DNA of 64,000 nucleotides from Thozetella sp. PMI_491 (GCA_021432635.1 MU270027.1:372001-436000), one strand, 5' to 3'; shown: positions 1 to 14,704, counted from the first letter of the stretch. The notes: generated from the letters alone by a model not told the origin. Program-made: numbers and translations.

Positions 1-3000
1 CACCACCGGTTCAAGACGGGCACGAACGAATACATCCTAGCAAAAGGGCCCGAAGGGCCCAAGAACGTCCCAAAGCTCTCTATACGGACAAGGACGCTCT
101 TGTTCGAGCTCGAGGATGGTGCGTTCGAATGGAAGCTCGGCATGATCTACCGAGCTGGTCGCGTCGAGCAGATGCAGCGGCAAGCGCGCGAGGAAGCCTT
201 CCGGGTCAAAGTCAATAAGATCCACGAAGAGGAAGCCAAAAGGGGATCGAACAAGTTCCGAGCACGCTCTGTCCTCGGGAGGAGCCGCACACAGGCCAGC
301 GGCACCTCGCAAGCGCGGGCACACAGTGCGGATGGCCGACCGCGCCTGAGCACTGATCATCCGCGCGGCCGGGCCCCCCGATACGACCCCGAAGGCGACT
401 GCCTGGGACTAAGCGGGTCGGCACGCATCTCTATCGGCGAGGCGAGAAATAACCTAAACGTGCACAACGCGAGAAGCTGGAAGCAGCGCATCGACCGCCA
501 CTACCTAATGGGCAGGAACGGCATGAAGGAGCTGCGTAGCCTTTTCTGGGGCGCAGACAACTTACCAGATGACGTGGAGGACAGCGAGAACATTCTAGAG
601 ATACCGCACCGACCAGCCCTCATGTCTCTCATCGTTGCCGATTTGCATGTTCTGATCGACAAGCCGTCGTTCCCGATGCGCGAGCTCCCCGAATTCCTAC
701 ACAAAGTCGGAAAGGGCATGCCGAAGGATATGAAGTACTCGCTTCTAGTCCCCATGAATGTTCAGATCGACATGGGCGAAGCGAAGATGTCATTAAGGGA
801 CTACCCTTTGCCCCTACTGCATGTCCCGGCCCTCAAGTCCGGGCAGTCGTCTCGGCTCGCAGCTTTGTCTCTCAAGACGGACTTCGTGATTGCGGAGGAG
901 TTCCGGGGCACAGAATCCAGCAGAAGGATCAAGGTGGAAATCGTGCCGCCGAAACGGACAGGATCAGATGCCTCAAACGAAGGCAGCTTCGCCATTGATG
1001 TTCGTAGGACCATCGGCCCCGTCAAGTCCTTCTCAGACATGAGCATCGATATCAATACCGCGAATCCAACTCGGATCACTTGGGGACCATCCTACCAGCC
1101 AGCCATACAAGATATGATGATGGCAATCGAGTCTTTCACGAAGCCGCAGCTTGACCCGTCCGATAGGGTTGGGTTCTGGGATAAGATTCGGCTTAACTTC
1201 CACTCTCGCGTACGCGTTGCCTGGCGGGGGGATGGCGACGTTCATCTTGCGCTCAAAGGAACAAGAGACCCGTACCAGGTCACCGGCAACGGTGCTGGCT
1301 TCCTTATGTGCTGGCGCAACGAGGTTACGTGGAACATCCATGCGGACGATGATCCCAAGCGTTTTATGACGGTCGACAGTGGCGAGTACGTCCTCGCGGT
1401 TCCGGACTATAGCCAACAAGTCCGCGAGGACCGACGCCGCCGAGGCGAAGATGCAAGCTTAGCCAGCGAAACTTCGACCAAACCTGGCGCCCAGTTTAAG
1501 AAGGTTGTAATGAAGCTCTCCGGCAAGGTCCAGTGGATGGCCGGTCTCGTGTTTGAGCGCGCCATCGACCATGGCAACAGGAGCTTCAACTTCAAGCCCC
1601 ACTATGAAGTTCAGTTGAAGTCGCCCCAGTATGCTACGCCCGAGGGGGATCTTCCTTACGATGCCTTCCGTGGATTCCGTAGCCAGCACATCCACCTTTC
1701 CATTGCGGTTCGCGCCCCGGTGGATCGAGACTGGGCGTCAGCCGAGAGGCTCGAGCCCTCCAGGAGCTACAATACAGTGCACCTAACTCCTAGGTTCTTC
1801 ACGCACTTCTTTGCCTGGTGGTCTTTGTTCGGAGGACCGTTGTCGCTCCCCATCCGACAGGGTTCGCTCTGGCCCGGCCGCGAGAAGAATAGCAAAAAGT
1901 TTGGTCGTCATCTGGCAACGATTAAATACAACCTGCTCTTGGCACCGCTCTTCCTCAGCCACATCTATAAACACAAGGACGTGGAAGACCCTTCTGAGAC
2001 CGCAGTTTCTGCGACCGGTATCAAGGTCCGATTCGACAGCTGGATGCTCGATCTGCACCAGAGGAGAGAGGAGTTCAATACCCAGGACAAAGGTCGCAAG
2101 AACCAGGGCAGAACAACTGGCATGAAGATTCATGCTGCCCAGCTCGATTTGGTGTCTGCTGACATTCGTGCCGTCTCCGCCAGCATTCGGGGTGCCACGG
2201 CGGACGCTGTCCATAAAGGCGCGCTCTCGTCCTTGGACCATGATGATGATGGCATGGACCTCTCCCGCTTCACAATCCCGGATCGTGATTTTACCTGGAT
2301 TGACATGGATGATTTCGTCGAACTCGACGGAATTCTGCCCAGCGAGCCTAACCCTGACACCAAGATCCTCCCGCTTGTCTTTGCCCCGAGGATAACATAC
2401 TTCCGGCAGACGGACATCGGCGGCATCATTGCAGGCGATCCCGATAGAACCAGCCCCTTCGGCCAGGAGCCCACTCACCTCTGCATCATGAGCCAAGATG
2501 ACGACCCTAGGAGTGTTCAAACACAGCTCATCCGCCAGCGTCTCGAGCAGCTGGACAAGCAAACGGAGGCTCATGAACGAAGCGTGGGGGAGATCGAGTT
2601 GCACATGATCCGCACTCCGAACCCCGACCCCGAGATTCGCGCAGAATTTGAGACGATGAGCCGGCACACCCACGTACTGGCTGAGAAGAAGAGGTTCATG
2701 GAGGCAATGTTGAGGCAAATCACGATCACCTCCCCTGACAATAGCCAGGCCGCTTCCATCATCGTAGACAAAGATGGGAACTCGGATAGCCATCTACAGC
2801 TGAGCGACGAGACGATGAGCATCCCATCTGGGGCCGAGTTCGCAAGCGATTTCAAGAACCGCTTCGTCGTCCACAACATGCAGCTGAAGTGGAACAATAC
2901 GCTGCGGAACATTATTCTCCGCTATATCCACCAGGTCAGCCAGCGCCGGGGTTTCGTCTACTACCTGTCGCGCCCCGCCGTCAAGTTTATCCTCGACATC

Positions 3001-6000
3001 GTGGAGGAGCAAAGCAAGTCCAAGACAGCCAAGGCCGGCTACGCTGCTTCGCCTGCTCCGGGAGGCTCTACTAGCACCCCGGACATCAATGGGAGCGACG
3101 CCGACATTCAGCAAGATATCGAGGATAGGATCCGCAAGATCTTGCAGGATGGGAAGAACTTCGTCAATGACGGTGATTCAGGCGACGGGAATGGACCACC
3201 CAACGTCTCCATGTCTGATCTTTGCAGCGGGATATCGGCCGAGTTCGCACCCCAGAACAGCTACCACGTCCGGTTGATTGCGCCCCAGATCCAACTGCAG
3301 AGTGACAAGAACAAAAAGCACGTCATTCTCATCACCGCCAAGGGCATGGAGCTGAAGGTGGTCGAGGTCCTCGACAAGGACAGGATATCTGACAACGTCA
3401 GCGGCCTGGTCCAGCGCCGATTCCTCGTCAACATGGACAGTATGCAGTTCTTTGTCACCCACCAGAAGTGGTTCTCTACCCAGCTGCTGTCCATGTACTC
3501 CGGTAGCACCTACGGCGCTCCAGGTGGCTCGGCTTGGCCACCTTGGGTCCCAATGGAAGTCATGTTTGATTTTAGGACCGATCCGTTCGGGTTTAAGCGA
3601 GTGGTGCAAAAGACGTCAGCAATGCTCCGGTACGACAAGTACAATACCCTCCGCCTGAAGTACAACGACGAGGTCAATACTGGCGAGGGCACCAACGCCA
3701 CTTCCACCCACAGCGCCGAGAGCCGGATGGATAACCTTTGGGTCGATTTCCCTCAAGCTCGGGCACTCTGCAACTCGTCGCAGTACTATGCCATCTACGT
3801 CATCGTCCTAGATCTCCTCATGTACAGTGAGCCTCTCGAGAAGACCCGCAATGAGAGGCTTGAGAAGATCATGCTTGCGTCCGACTTCAGCGACCTCCGA
3901 GGCGCGCCCGAGATGGTGATCAAGCTCCAGGAGCGTGTGCGGCAGCTCGAAGACATCAAAACGCAGTTCCAAACCCACGCCAGATACCTAGACAGGAAAG
4001 GCTGGAAAGACCGGCTCATGCTGGAACGCGACCTGGAGGCGTGTGAGGATGAGCTATTCTTCATGATGAAGGCGATCACGACCTCTCAGAGAAAGTTTGA
4101 GAACACGACGAGCAGTGCGTTCCTCCGGTGGAGCATTACTGCCAAGGAGATCGTCTGGCATCTTATCCGGGACAACAACGAGCCGCTGGTGGAACTCCAG
4201 CTCAAGGACGTCGAGTACGACCGGACAGACAACTCCGATGGGTCTCACATCAACCTCGTTCAAGTAGGCAGGGTCTTGGGTCTTAACTTGTTACCTGATG
4301 CGATCTACCCTGAGATGGTTGCCCCCTATTACGAGGGTAGCCAGCCATCGGTGGCAGCAAACCCCCAGCCGATGATCCGGGTCTACTGGAACATGCTCGA
4401 AGCCATTGCCGGCATCCCTGTCATGGACCACTTCGAAGTCAACCTCTTCCCGATGAAGATCCAGCTTGAGCGCGAGGTTGGCAAAAAGCTCTTCGAGTAC
4501 ATCTTCCCCGGCATTGATGGAGACAAAGGTGGCGCTGGGAAGAACGACTCTCCATTCATGCTCAAGCAAGCCCTCCCAGGAGCCGAAGACGACGATGCCG
4601 ACGACGACTCACTCAACAGCTCGAGCATTCTCGACTCGTCGAAGGAGCTGGAGGTTGGATCGTTCAACACACGGGCTGGATCTCTCGAACTGCGGCTTCG
4701 CCCGACCCTGACGTCGGATCCGACCACGAGCCCAGCGAAGCACAAGGCCCTGAGTGTTCACTCGGGTGAGGGCTCTACGTTCCGTTTCTTCCGATCCAAC
4801 ACCGGGTCGAAGTCCCTGGCCAAAAAGCCATCGCGCGAGTCCTTGAACAACACCCCCCGGCCGGGCATCGGTCGGACCGGCACGGGATTCTCCTCCAAGG
4901 ACTCTGGAGGTGCCGACTCCAGAAAGGGGTCCCGCTTCGGGCTTCGGACTAAGTCAATAGCTGCCGAAGACAAGGAGAAACCGTCGGACGATTTGACGAA
5001 GATGATCACGCGGGCGTCCAACTACATGACATTTGCCTACATCAAGATGCCCTCGGTCGTACTCTGCTTGAGCTACAAGGGCAAGGGCGATCGCAACCTC
5101 GAGGACGTGCATGACTTTGTCTTCCGCCTGCCGACAATCGAGTACCGAAACAAGATGTGGTCAAACCTGGACCTAGCGCTCGCCCTCAAGAGTCGTGTCA
5201 TCAAGGCCCTTATCAGCCACACTGGGGCCATCATCGGAAACAAATTCTCGAAGCACCGGCCCACCACGGCACAGCAGTCGAAGCTACGGGAGCTCGCGAC
5301 GAGTTCAGTTCTGCTCGCGACGCCACAGCCTAGCCTCTCCGAGTCGCGCGATAATTCAGACGACTCGTCGTCCCTCTTTGGCACTTCGCCCGTCGACTTT
5401 TCTCGATCTCCCCCCCGCTCCCTCAGAGGTAGTTCACACTCGTCAATCCCCATGCCTCGATCCGCGAGCCGAAGCTCTAGCATCGCGAGCTCGCGGTCGC
5501 ACCGGTCGGGGCATGTAACCGTCAATACCCAGACTCAAGGATCGACGCCGGCGGTGCCCAGCTTCCTCATGATGACGCCGCCCACGCCAATCGAACGATC
5601 ACATATAGGGTCGATGGAGCATGCACCCGCTAGGAATACTAGGTCGGGCCTCGGCATCGGCCTGCTTCGACCGACCTCTAGCGGTGGATCAAAACTCTTC
5701 GGCGGCGGTGGTCAGAGCGGCATCCCTCGTCCCAAGAGCAGTGGGAGTGGTCTGAGCGTCGAAGGATCTGCGAGCGAGGGCATCGAACGCCGACGTTCCA
5801 TCGCCCCGAGCGGTGGTTTCCTACGCGAGAAATTCAGCGCTTTGACGCACCGGCTGAAGGACCGCGAGAGTTCGGTTCTCTCGTCCAGCAGTCACGGCGC
5901 GGTTGGAGCAAACAGCGATGTGTCTGGTGCTGAAGATGAAGGGAGCGCCGACGATCGGAGCATCGGAGAGGCAAGCGGGAACGGTAACGGCAACGGCAAC

Positions 6001-6072
6001 GGGAGCACTCATCTCAGCGTTGGAGGGCTCTCGAAGAGGCTGAGCAAAGTTCCTCGGATGAAAACAGGGTGA
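1..6072 (+). CDS. FMP27: FMP27/Hobbit-type bridge-like lipid transfer protein, C-terminal part
   Basis: One uninterrupted frame runs from the left edge to the TGA at 6070-6072, giving about 2,020 residues; the N-terminus lies outside the window. The signatures of the fungal FMP27 family appear in order: a GFWDK motif encoded at 1171-1185, then a WPPW motif at 3535-3546 inside a conserved block that continues VPMEVMFDF. Family knowledge: these very large proteins (BLTP2/Hobbit/SABRE in animals and plants) form a hydrophobic groove that moves lipids between ER and plasma membrane at contact sites. The last 400 or so residues are Ser-rich low complexity, ending in a Gly-Asn repeat (5978-6003) and a basic tail; this is probably a disordered tail. 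No intron is needed in the visible part. The gene is convergent with the receptor gene that follows. Confidence 0.93.
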   Translation, partial: HHRFKTGTNEYILAKGPEGPKNVPKLSIRTRTLLFELEDGAFEWKLGMIYRAGRVEQMQRQAREEAFRVKVNKIHEEEAKRGSNKFRARSVLGRSRTQASGTSQARAHSADGRPRLSTDHPRGRAPRYDPEGDCLGLSGSARISIGEARNNLNVHNARSWKQRIDRHYLMGRNGMKELRSLFWGADNLPDDVEDSENILEIPHRPALMSLIVADLHVLIDKPSFPMRELPEFLHKVGKGMPKDMKYSLLVPMNVQIDMGEAKMSLRDYPLPLLHVPALKSGQSSRLAALSLKTDFVIAEEFRGTESSRRIKVEIVPPKRTGSDASNEGSFAIDVRRTIGPVKSFSDMSIDINTANPTRITWGPSYQPAIQDMMMAIESFTKPQLDPSDRVGFWDKIRLNFHSRVRVAWRGDGDVHLALKGTRDPYQVTGNGAGFLMCWRNEVTWNIHADDDPKRFMTVDSGEYVLAVPDYSQQVREDRRRRGEDASLASETSTKPGAQFKKVVMKLSGKVQWMAGLVFERAIDHGNRSFNFKPHYEVQLKSPQYATPEGDLPYDAFRGFRSQHIHLSIAVRAPVDRDWASAERLEPSRSYNTVHLTPRFFTHFFAWWSLFGGPLSLPIRQGSLWPGREKNSKKFGRHLATIKYNLLLAPLFLSHIYKHKDVEDPSETAVSATGIKVRFDSWMLDLHQRREEFNTQDKGRKNQGRTTGMKIHAAQLDLVSADIRAVSASIRGATADAVHKGALSSLDHDDDGMDLSRFTIPDRDFTWIDMDDFVELDGILPSEPNPDTKILPLVFAPRITYFRQTDIGGIIAGDPDRTSPFGQEPTHLCIMSQDDDPRSVQTQLIRQRLEQLDKQTEAHERSVGEIELHMIRTPNPDPEIRAEFETMSRHTHVLAEKKRFMEAMLRQITITSPDNSQAASIIVDKDGNSDSHLQLSDETMSIPSGAEFASDFKNRFVVHNMQLKWNNTLRNIILRYIHQVSQRRGFVYYLSRPAVKFILDIVEEQSKSKTAKAGYAASPAPGGSTSTPDINGSDADIQQDIEDRIRKILQDGKNFVNDGDSGDGNGPPNVSMSDLCSGISAEFAPQNSYHVRLIAPQIQLQSDKNKKHVILITAKGMELKVVEVLDKDRISDNVSGLVQRRFLVNMDSMQFFVTHQKWFSTQLLSMYSGSTYGAPGGSAWPPWVPMEVMFDFRTDPFGFKRVVQKTSAMLRYDKYNTLRLKYNDEVNTGEGTNATSTHSAESRMDNLWVDFPQARALCNSSQYYAIYVIVLDLLMYSEPLEKTRNERLEKIMLASDFSDLRGAPEMVIKLQERVRQLEDIKTQFQTHARYLDRKGWKDRLMLERDLEACEDELFFMMKAITTSQRKFENTTSSAFLRWSITAKEIVWHLIRDNNEPLVELQLKDVEYDRTDNSDGSHINLVQVGRVLGLNLLPDAIYPEMVAPYYEGSQPSVAANPQPMIRVYWNMLEAIAGIPVMDHFEVNLFPMKIQLEREVGKKLFEYIFPGIDGDKGGAGKNDSPFMLKQALPGAEDDDADDDSLNSSSILDSSKELEVGSFNTRAGSLELRLRPTLTSDPTTSPAKHKALSVHSGEGSTFRFFRSNTGSKSLAKKPSRESLNNTPRPGIGRTGTGFSSKDSGGADSRKGSRFGLRTKSIAAEDKEKPSDDLTKMITRASNYMTFAYIKMPSVVLCLSYKGKGDRNLEDVHDFVFRLPTIEYRNKMWSNLDLALALKSRVIKALISHTGAIIGNKFSKHRPTTAQQSKLRELATSSVLLATPQPSLSESRDNSDDSSSLFGTSPVDFSRSPPRSLRGSSHSSIPMPRSASRSSSIASSRSHRSGHVTVNTQTQGSTPAVPSFLMMTPPTPIERSHIGSMEHAPARNTRSGLGIGLLRPTSSGGSKLFGGGGQSGIPRPKSSGSGLSVEGSASEGIERRRSIAPSGGFLREKFSALTHRLKDRESSVLSSSSHGAVGANSDVSGAEDEGSADDRSIGEASGNGNGNGNGSTHLSVGGLSKRLSKVPRMKTG

Positions 6073-6673
6073 TAGCTAAGGCGTGAGAAGATCACCGGGA
6101 GGGTGGCAGCTTTGAGCTGGGCCCAACAGGCTCATACTTCTCCTCTAGCGCGCTCACAGCACCGTACCCATTTTACTAGTTTCTTTTGACTGTATTGAGT
6201 TTTGCCGTTTGTATTAGCGAGCGATCGATTTTCTTAGTTATGTCTGGTTAGAACCGCACAGGGGGTGTTGGGCCGGTAGGGAACGGAAGGGTCCCTATGG
6301 TGGCGGAACGGACGGCGCATATATATAAGGAGATCCATACACATACAGCGGTTACCTCGTGGTCTTGAAATGTGAGCATACGATATACAAAAAGCGGGCA
6401 AGTCCGAGTTACAGATGGATGTAAAGGTCGCTACTGTAAACCTCTACCCCCCGGCACATCTCATTAGGAAAGAGTCTCGCGTGTTTACTTTTCGGTGTTT
6501 ATTTAGTCGCTTAATTGCTCGGCCCTGGGGCCATAACTCGTACTAGGTCTATCTAGTCAAGTTTTGTAGTATGGATTATACATGCACCAAATATATACCA
6601 AGTTCCACCTTGAACGCCGTCCTACCCCCATGTCTTAAACGCCTTATTTTCCCACGTGTCCTGTTTCCCATTG
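6073..6673. other. Convergent 3' intergenic region
   Basis: This is the space between two convergent genes. It holds AT-rich stretches such as the TATATATA run near 6320 and presumably both 3' untranslated regions. I see no further gene. Confidence 0.6.
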
Positions 6674-8466
6674 TCATAGGCTCTTCGGAGGCTTTTCCTT
6701 CGGTAGCGCCCCTATTGAGGACCGAATGCCGTCCAGTCGCTCATTCAGCGTCCTCGCGAACGCGCTCGGTGCCATGCCCATGCCCATTCTATTTTCTGTC
6801 TCCCGGTCACCCGACGCCAGCACCGAAATGGACATGGGCCGGTGCAGCGTGTCGGTCACAGTCCCTAGAATGCTGGCGAGCGCCCTGCTGGCGTCTCCAA
6901 CGCCCCTACGTAGTGCGGCCATGTGCTTAGCCTTCCTTGCTTCCAGTTGCTTCTTCGGAGATATGTCCTCTTGGATATCGCCGCCAATAGTGGGCGGCAC
7001 AGGTGGCTCGTGGCGGTTGAAGAGGATGAACCTGCGGCTGCGTACCGTGGGGGTGCGGATTGCCTTCTGCGGCTCGAGGTACTTCTCGACGTATTCCCGG
7101 TCGTCGCCATGCCCCCCGAGCCTGAATATGCGGGTCAAGAGGCCGGGGAAGCGGCGGTGCAGCATGAGTCGAATACATGGCAGGCTGGTTGTGATGATTG
7201 ACACAGCGATCTCGATACCAGTCCAGATGAGCATGTCAACAACTACAATAAGGAGTGAGCAGGGTCTCGCCTTGAGGAAGTAGGGGGAAATACTTACAAT
7301 CGTATGTGAAGTTCTTCGATCCGCCGAACACGACAATGTAGTGCAAGCGTATTGAGCTCGCTGCCAAAACGAGTATTCCGAGGCTGAACATGACGATGAT
7401 GGAGAACTTGCGACGTGGAGTCGACCGCATCTTTAGCACCAGGGGTATCGGCATAGCCATAATGGCGGCGTCGAGACCAATGTTCACCCCGCTGATGACG
7501 TACATCAGCGTGAGACGGTCGATGCACGTCCCAGTCATCTCCTCCTTCCACCCGTCCCAGTTGTAGTGGATCGGTGTGCATTCAAAGATGGAGATAGCGG
7601 TCCAAGCCACCGTCAGGCAGGCAACAATGGCGAGGACTATATAACAGAGGCGGCGAAACCGTTGGTGCGGGAAGAGGCGGAGGTAAAAGCAAACGAGAGC
7701 TGCCTTGGCAAGACCTAAGAGCGAGAGATAGATGGGCATGCTGAGGTAAAGGAGCTGGCTTTGAATCAGCATCGTATCGCTTCAGTTTAGATGTATTGTG
7801 TCGGCTCACCAGCATGGCATTGGTCAGGTCGTCTGGATCAACCCACCATATGTCCTCCCCGAAGGCCATCGCGAAGACTAGGGCCTGTCAGTAAATCACC
7901 CCGACTAGCAACCAGAGGACGCGGAGGGGAGGGGCTCACGATGATGCCCAACACAGAACCACCCAAAGTACAGAAACATGGTTACCAGCATGATCCAGTC
8001 GTCGGCGCCGAACATGTGCAGCACGAATGCTTTCGCATACAGTCGCGTGATCACGCAGATCATGGCGAAGATGTGGAGAGGCAGGATCGCCCATATCACT
8101 TCCTTGCGGCTTCGGCGCGGCCGGTCGCACTCTCTCTGAGAGAGCTGCAGCCCCGCGTAGATAGAGAGAAGTGGGCAGTTGTCCTCGAGGCAGCTCATGA
8201 GGTTCCTCTCAAAGCCAGGTGTGCAGATGCAGGTCGAGTTATCCAGCGACCCGCATCCCGGCGGTACCGCCAGGGCCCAGCACTGGGCCTAATCGAGGAG
8301 GTTAGCCAACGGGGACCGTAGGGCGAGAAAGTCTTGATGTTTCTCGAGCACTTACGGCACATGCTGGAAGCTCGGCGACCTGGGTGGGAGTCTGAAGCAT
8401 TCCCAGGCTGCTCGGCAGCAGCCATAGGAGGGAGATCAGCACCGCGAGCAGTTTCGGAGTTCCCAT
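6674..8466 (-). CDS. Pth11-like seven-helix receptor with N-terminal CFEM domain
   Basis: Five exons read on the minus strand: 8466-8356, 8288-7940, 7877-7810, 7754-7298, 7242-6674, making 517 residues. All junctions are GT-AG and the phases agree. The protein starts with a signal peptide (about residues 1-22). A CFEM domain follows, with eight cysteines from LPACA through CICTPGF to a final EC, split by intron 1. Hydrophobic segments of the fungal rhodopsin-like (Pth11-type) family come next, e.g. VIWAILPLHIFAMICVITRL, LLYLSMPIYLSLLGLAKAAL and FSIIVMFSLGILVLAASSI. The last 150 or so residues are a basic cytosolic tail. Family knowledge: in Magnaporthe the prototype Pth11 senses surface cues for appressorium formation; many relatives in saprobes have unknown ligands. 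The gene is divergent from CSN5. The shortest intron (55 bp, 7755-7809) has the least obvious acceptor; it was chosen because it is the only one that keeps the frame. Confidence 0.88.
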
Positions 8467-10010
8467 GGCATCCTGAGGTCCTCGACGACCGCATGGTCCA
8501 TCGACCGTGAATTTCGATGTGTCTTTGTCGGGAAAAGAGAAGCGAGGGAGTTCTCCTCAGCCGGCGCCCCCCTGAGGACATGCCGGCCAATATGAGGCTG
8601 GACTATGAGCAGGACCGAGAGGGACCAGGCCGTGGGCGCCTGAAAGGAAGAGTGCGCGAGGAAGGGTTATCCATTCTTGCAAGAAACCGTTGTGAGATGG
8701 CGCCGGTTTGGACTACTTGGGTGACCCCTGGGCCGGCGTCCTCCAGCGTAGGTCTTGGGTGGAGAATTTCCCCGTTGTGCCAGCGCGATGCGAAACAGCA
8801 GAACCCGGTCCGTTGTATTCTAGAGTCTCAGAGTGCCTGAGTGCCGGCGGCTTGTCTGGCCGTTTCCCCTACCAGCGGCATAACGGCGCTAACCCGCAGT
8901 GGAGAATGAGCCACGCGGAAGGAGGGCCTGGCACAAACTGGACGCCCTATTTCGACCCATTTAGTCCATTTCGTCCATTTCGACACTGCCCTGCCCTGGA
9001 CCTCTTCCCCTCCCCCCCCTGTGCCTACCGCACATCGCCCGTATCCAGGTTGCTAGGCAAGCTATCCGCTACCCAGGTACCTGAGAGGCTTAGACGATAG
9101 AACTAGTGGCCCGGTCGGGTTGTGCATGCCCTACCTTCCAACCTTCCCCAAAATCATTCCGTTCCGTAGCGTCTAGAATTGGGTCCGGGAGCAGCTTCCC
9201 CAGCGCCACTGCTGCCGAGCCTCCCACTCGAGAATCCTAATGACGTGTCCTAATATCTTCCATACGCTAGCCAGGCAAGCCTCAGGGGCGTCGCTTCCCC
9301 GAGCTACTAGGCATCTTACCTAGGTAGTTAGGTACCTAGGTAAATACCTTGGGTGCTGTCGGACGTCGTCGAGCGTGTTCCAAGGCCCGATCTACGCGGT
9401 TGATCGTAGCCTGCCAACCTGGGATGGCGGAGCTGTCCCCGGGAGGGAAGCCATTCGATCAGGCCAGGAACAGCGACTCGAGCTGATGCACGGGAGATGG
9501 GACGAGGGGAGATGCAGTGATCGTCATTCGGTACTCATTCGGCAAGCCTCAGAATGTGGATCCTCGTCCATGGTCTCGGGTGTTTGGCCTCTCCTGTTTC
9601 TGTCATGCCTTGAGCGCGACCAAAAAAGCTGTTCCAAACTGAGCCTGCCCACCGTGTGTACTGTACTGGCCCCGAGCCTGGCACCTGGTCGCCTCTCTTG
9701 CCAGCCGGGCCTCAACCCCTGGCACATACCTCAGGTACGGAGTAGTTCCATATCAGTTATTTACAGGTCGTTATCGGATCCCAGCCGCGGGGCTTTGCAG
9801 GTGGTCCAAGCTTCTTCCCTCTCACACACCTCGCCTGCCCCACCTCCGCCCACTACCGACCGCCGCCAGGCAGCTCCAAGCCTGCCCCGTCTGCCTACTT
9901 GCAACGACCGCCGTGACAAGAGCTCGGGCAAACCCAGGACCTGGAAGCTGTTCCACCTTCCGCGCCCACCCTCTCCGCGTACCTCCAGGCGAGAGGAAGT
10001 CTCGGTCAAG
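8467..10010. other. Divergent promoter region between the receptor gene and CSN5
   Basis: About 1.5 kb separates two divergent start codons. Open frames here (for example around 8708-9100 and 9375-10067) show no family resemblance, and the second runs into the CSN5 first exon. The region holds the nested CCTAGG/GGTACC palindromes at 9317-9342. A polypyrimidine stretch around 9820-9990 is a likely CSN5 leader. Confidence 0.55.
9317..9342. repeat. Nested palindromes TACCTAGGTA / TAGGTACCTA
   Basis: Three 10-bp perfect palindromes are seen: TACCTAGGTA at 9317-9326 and again at 9333-9342, with TAGGTACCTA at 9329-9338 overlapping the second. The same words recur at 29.0, 37.9 and 38.3 kb, always outside genes. 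Function is unknown. Confidence 0.8.
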
Positions 10011-11106
10011 ATGTCATCTCTAAGTAAGTTTCGACGCCATGCTAGCTGTCCACAAACCCAAACCTAAACTCCCCCATACGAGATCTCACCCGTGACTGAC
10101 CTTTTGCTCCTCTCCTACCATAGCCCTCCCGCCCAAAAAAGTGACCGACACCCAGCGCGATGGGCTCTACAACTACGACCCGGCTGCTGCGAAGGCCGCC
10201 GATGATGCCAAGCCCTGGCGCAAGGACCCCAACTACTTCAAGACGGTCCGCATCAGTGCCATGGCCCTGGTCAAGATGGTCATGCATGCCCGCTCCGGAG
10301 GCCAGCTCGAGGTCATGGGCTTGATGCAAGGCTATGTCGACGGCACCGCGCTGGTCGTCACCGACGCCTTTCGGCTGCCGGTAGAAGGCACCGAGACCCG
10401 CGTCAACGCCCAGCAGGACGCCTACGAGTACATGGTGCAGTATCTCGACCTGTGCCGTGCCCAAGGCCGGCTCGAGAACGCCGTCGGCTGGTACCACAGC
10501 CACCCCGGCTACGGCTGCTGGTTGTCGGGCATCGATGTCGACACCCAGGCACTCCAGCAGTTATACAGCGACCCCTTCGTGGCCGTCGTCGTAGACCCGG
10601 ACCGCACGGTGAGCACCAACAAGGTTGAGATTGGCGCTTTTCGTACCTACCCGGAGGACTACAAGCCCCCGGCAGCCGCGGCCTCGAGCGGCGCCATCGA
10701 CCAAGTTGTGCCTACGAACAAGGCCGAGGATTTTGGCGCGCATGCGAGCAGATACTACTCGCTAGAGGTCGAACACTTCAAGAGCACGCTCGACTCGCTG
10801 TTGCTCGACCAGCTGTGGAACAAGTACTGGGTGCAGACGCTGGCGCAGAACCCGCTGCTGACAAACCGCGAGTTCGGCACGCGCCAGATCGCCGATGCCG
10901 CCCTAAAGGTCAAGGACGTCGCTGCCACCGTGACGCGGACCGGCCGTGCCGGCCAGGGCTTTGGCGTAAGCGGCAAGAGCACTGACCAGGCTGTGGAGAA
11001 GGTCGTCCGGTCCACGAGGCAGGTGGCGGCCAAGGAGAAGGCCGGCCTCGCGGCGACCGACGTGAAGGCCAAAATCTTCAACGGCTCCCAGGGAGAGGCC
11101 GCCTAG
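10011..11106 (+). CDS. CSN5: COP9 signalosome subunit 5, deneddylase
   Basis: Two exons: 10011-10023 (only 13 coding bases) and 10124-11106, giving 331 residues, the usual size for fungal CSN5. The MPN+/JAMM metal centre is complete: the Glu of EVMGLMQG near residue 67, then HSHPGYGCWLSGID with its two His at about 129 and 131 and Asp at about 142. Family knowledge: this zinc isopeptidase removes Nedd8 from cullins as the catalytic subunit of the COP9 signalosome and acts in nucleus and cytosol; in filamentous fungi it affects development and secondary metabolism. The start was chosen because ATG TCA TCT CTA A is followed at once by GTAAGT, and the join reads MSSLTLPPKK into the conserved N-terminus. 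Confidence 0.95.
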
Positions 11107-11401
11107 GGCGAGAGATCGGGTCTACTGCGGTTCAGTCCGGCAGATGGCATGCACACATGATGTGGGGGCTTCAGACCTCCGGAGATATGGCAAGTGCACC
11201 AAAATAGGTCGCAGGGGGTTTTCAAGGCGTGCATGGCGTTGGGAGAGAAGGGCCTTTGGCAAGCTATTATGGGCACACAATGATACACTATTTTACAGGC
11301 ATATTACAGGCTAACTATCGTGGCATGCCTTGGCCACTGCACTCTTCCACTAGAGTGTCAGGGAACCATCTTGGCCCCTACCCAACCTCTTTTGCCGTCT
11401 C
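11107..11401. other. Convergent 3' intergenic region
   Basis: This is the 295-bp spacer between the CSN5 stop and the stop of the minus-strand synthetase gene. I see nothing beyond presumed 3' untranslated sequence. Confidence 0.6.

Positions 11402-14704
<3,303 letters not shown>

Noticed and set aside
1783-2793. Antisense open frame of 336 codons inside FMP27
   Set aside because: It has no family features and overlaps a conserved coding region on the opposite strand.
9375-10067. Open frame of 230 codons before CSN5
   Set aside because: It starts without strong context, is low in family-like features and runs through the CSN5 first exon in another frame; more likely promoter and leader.
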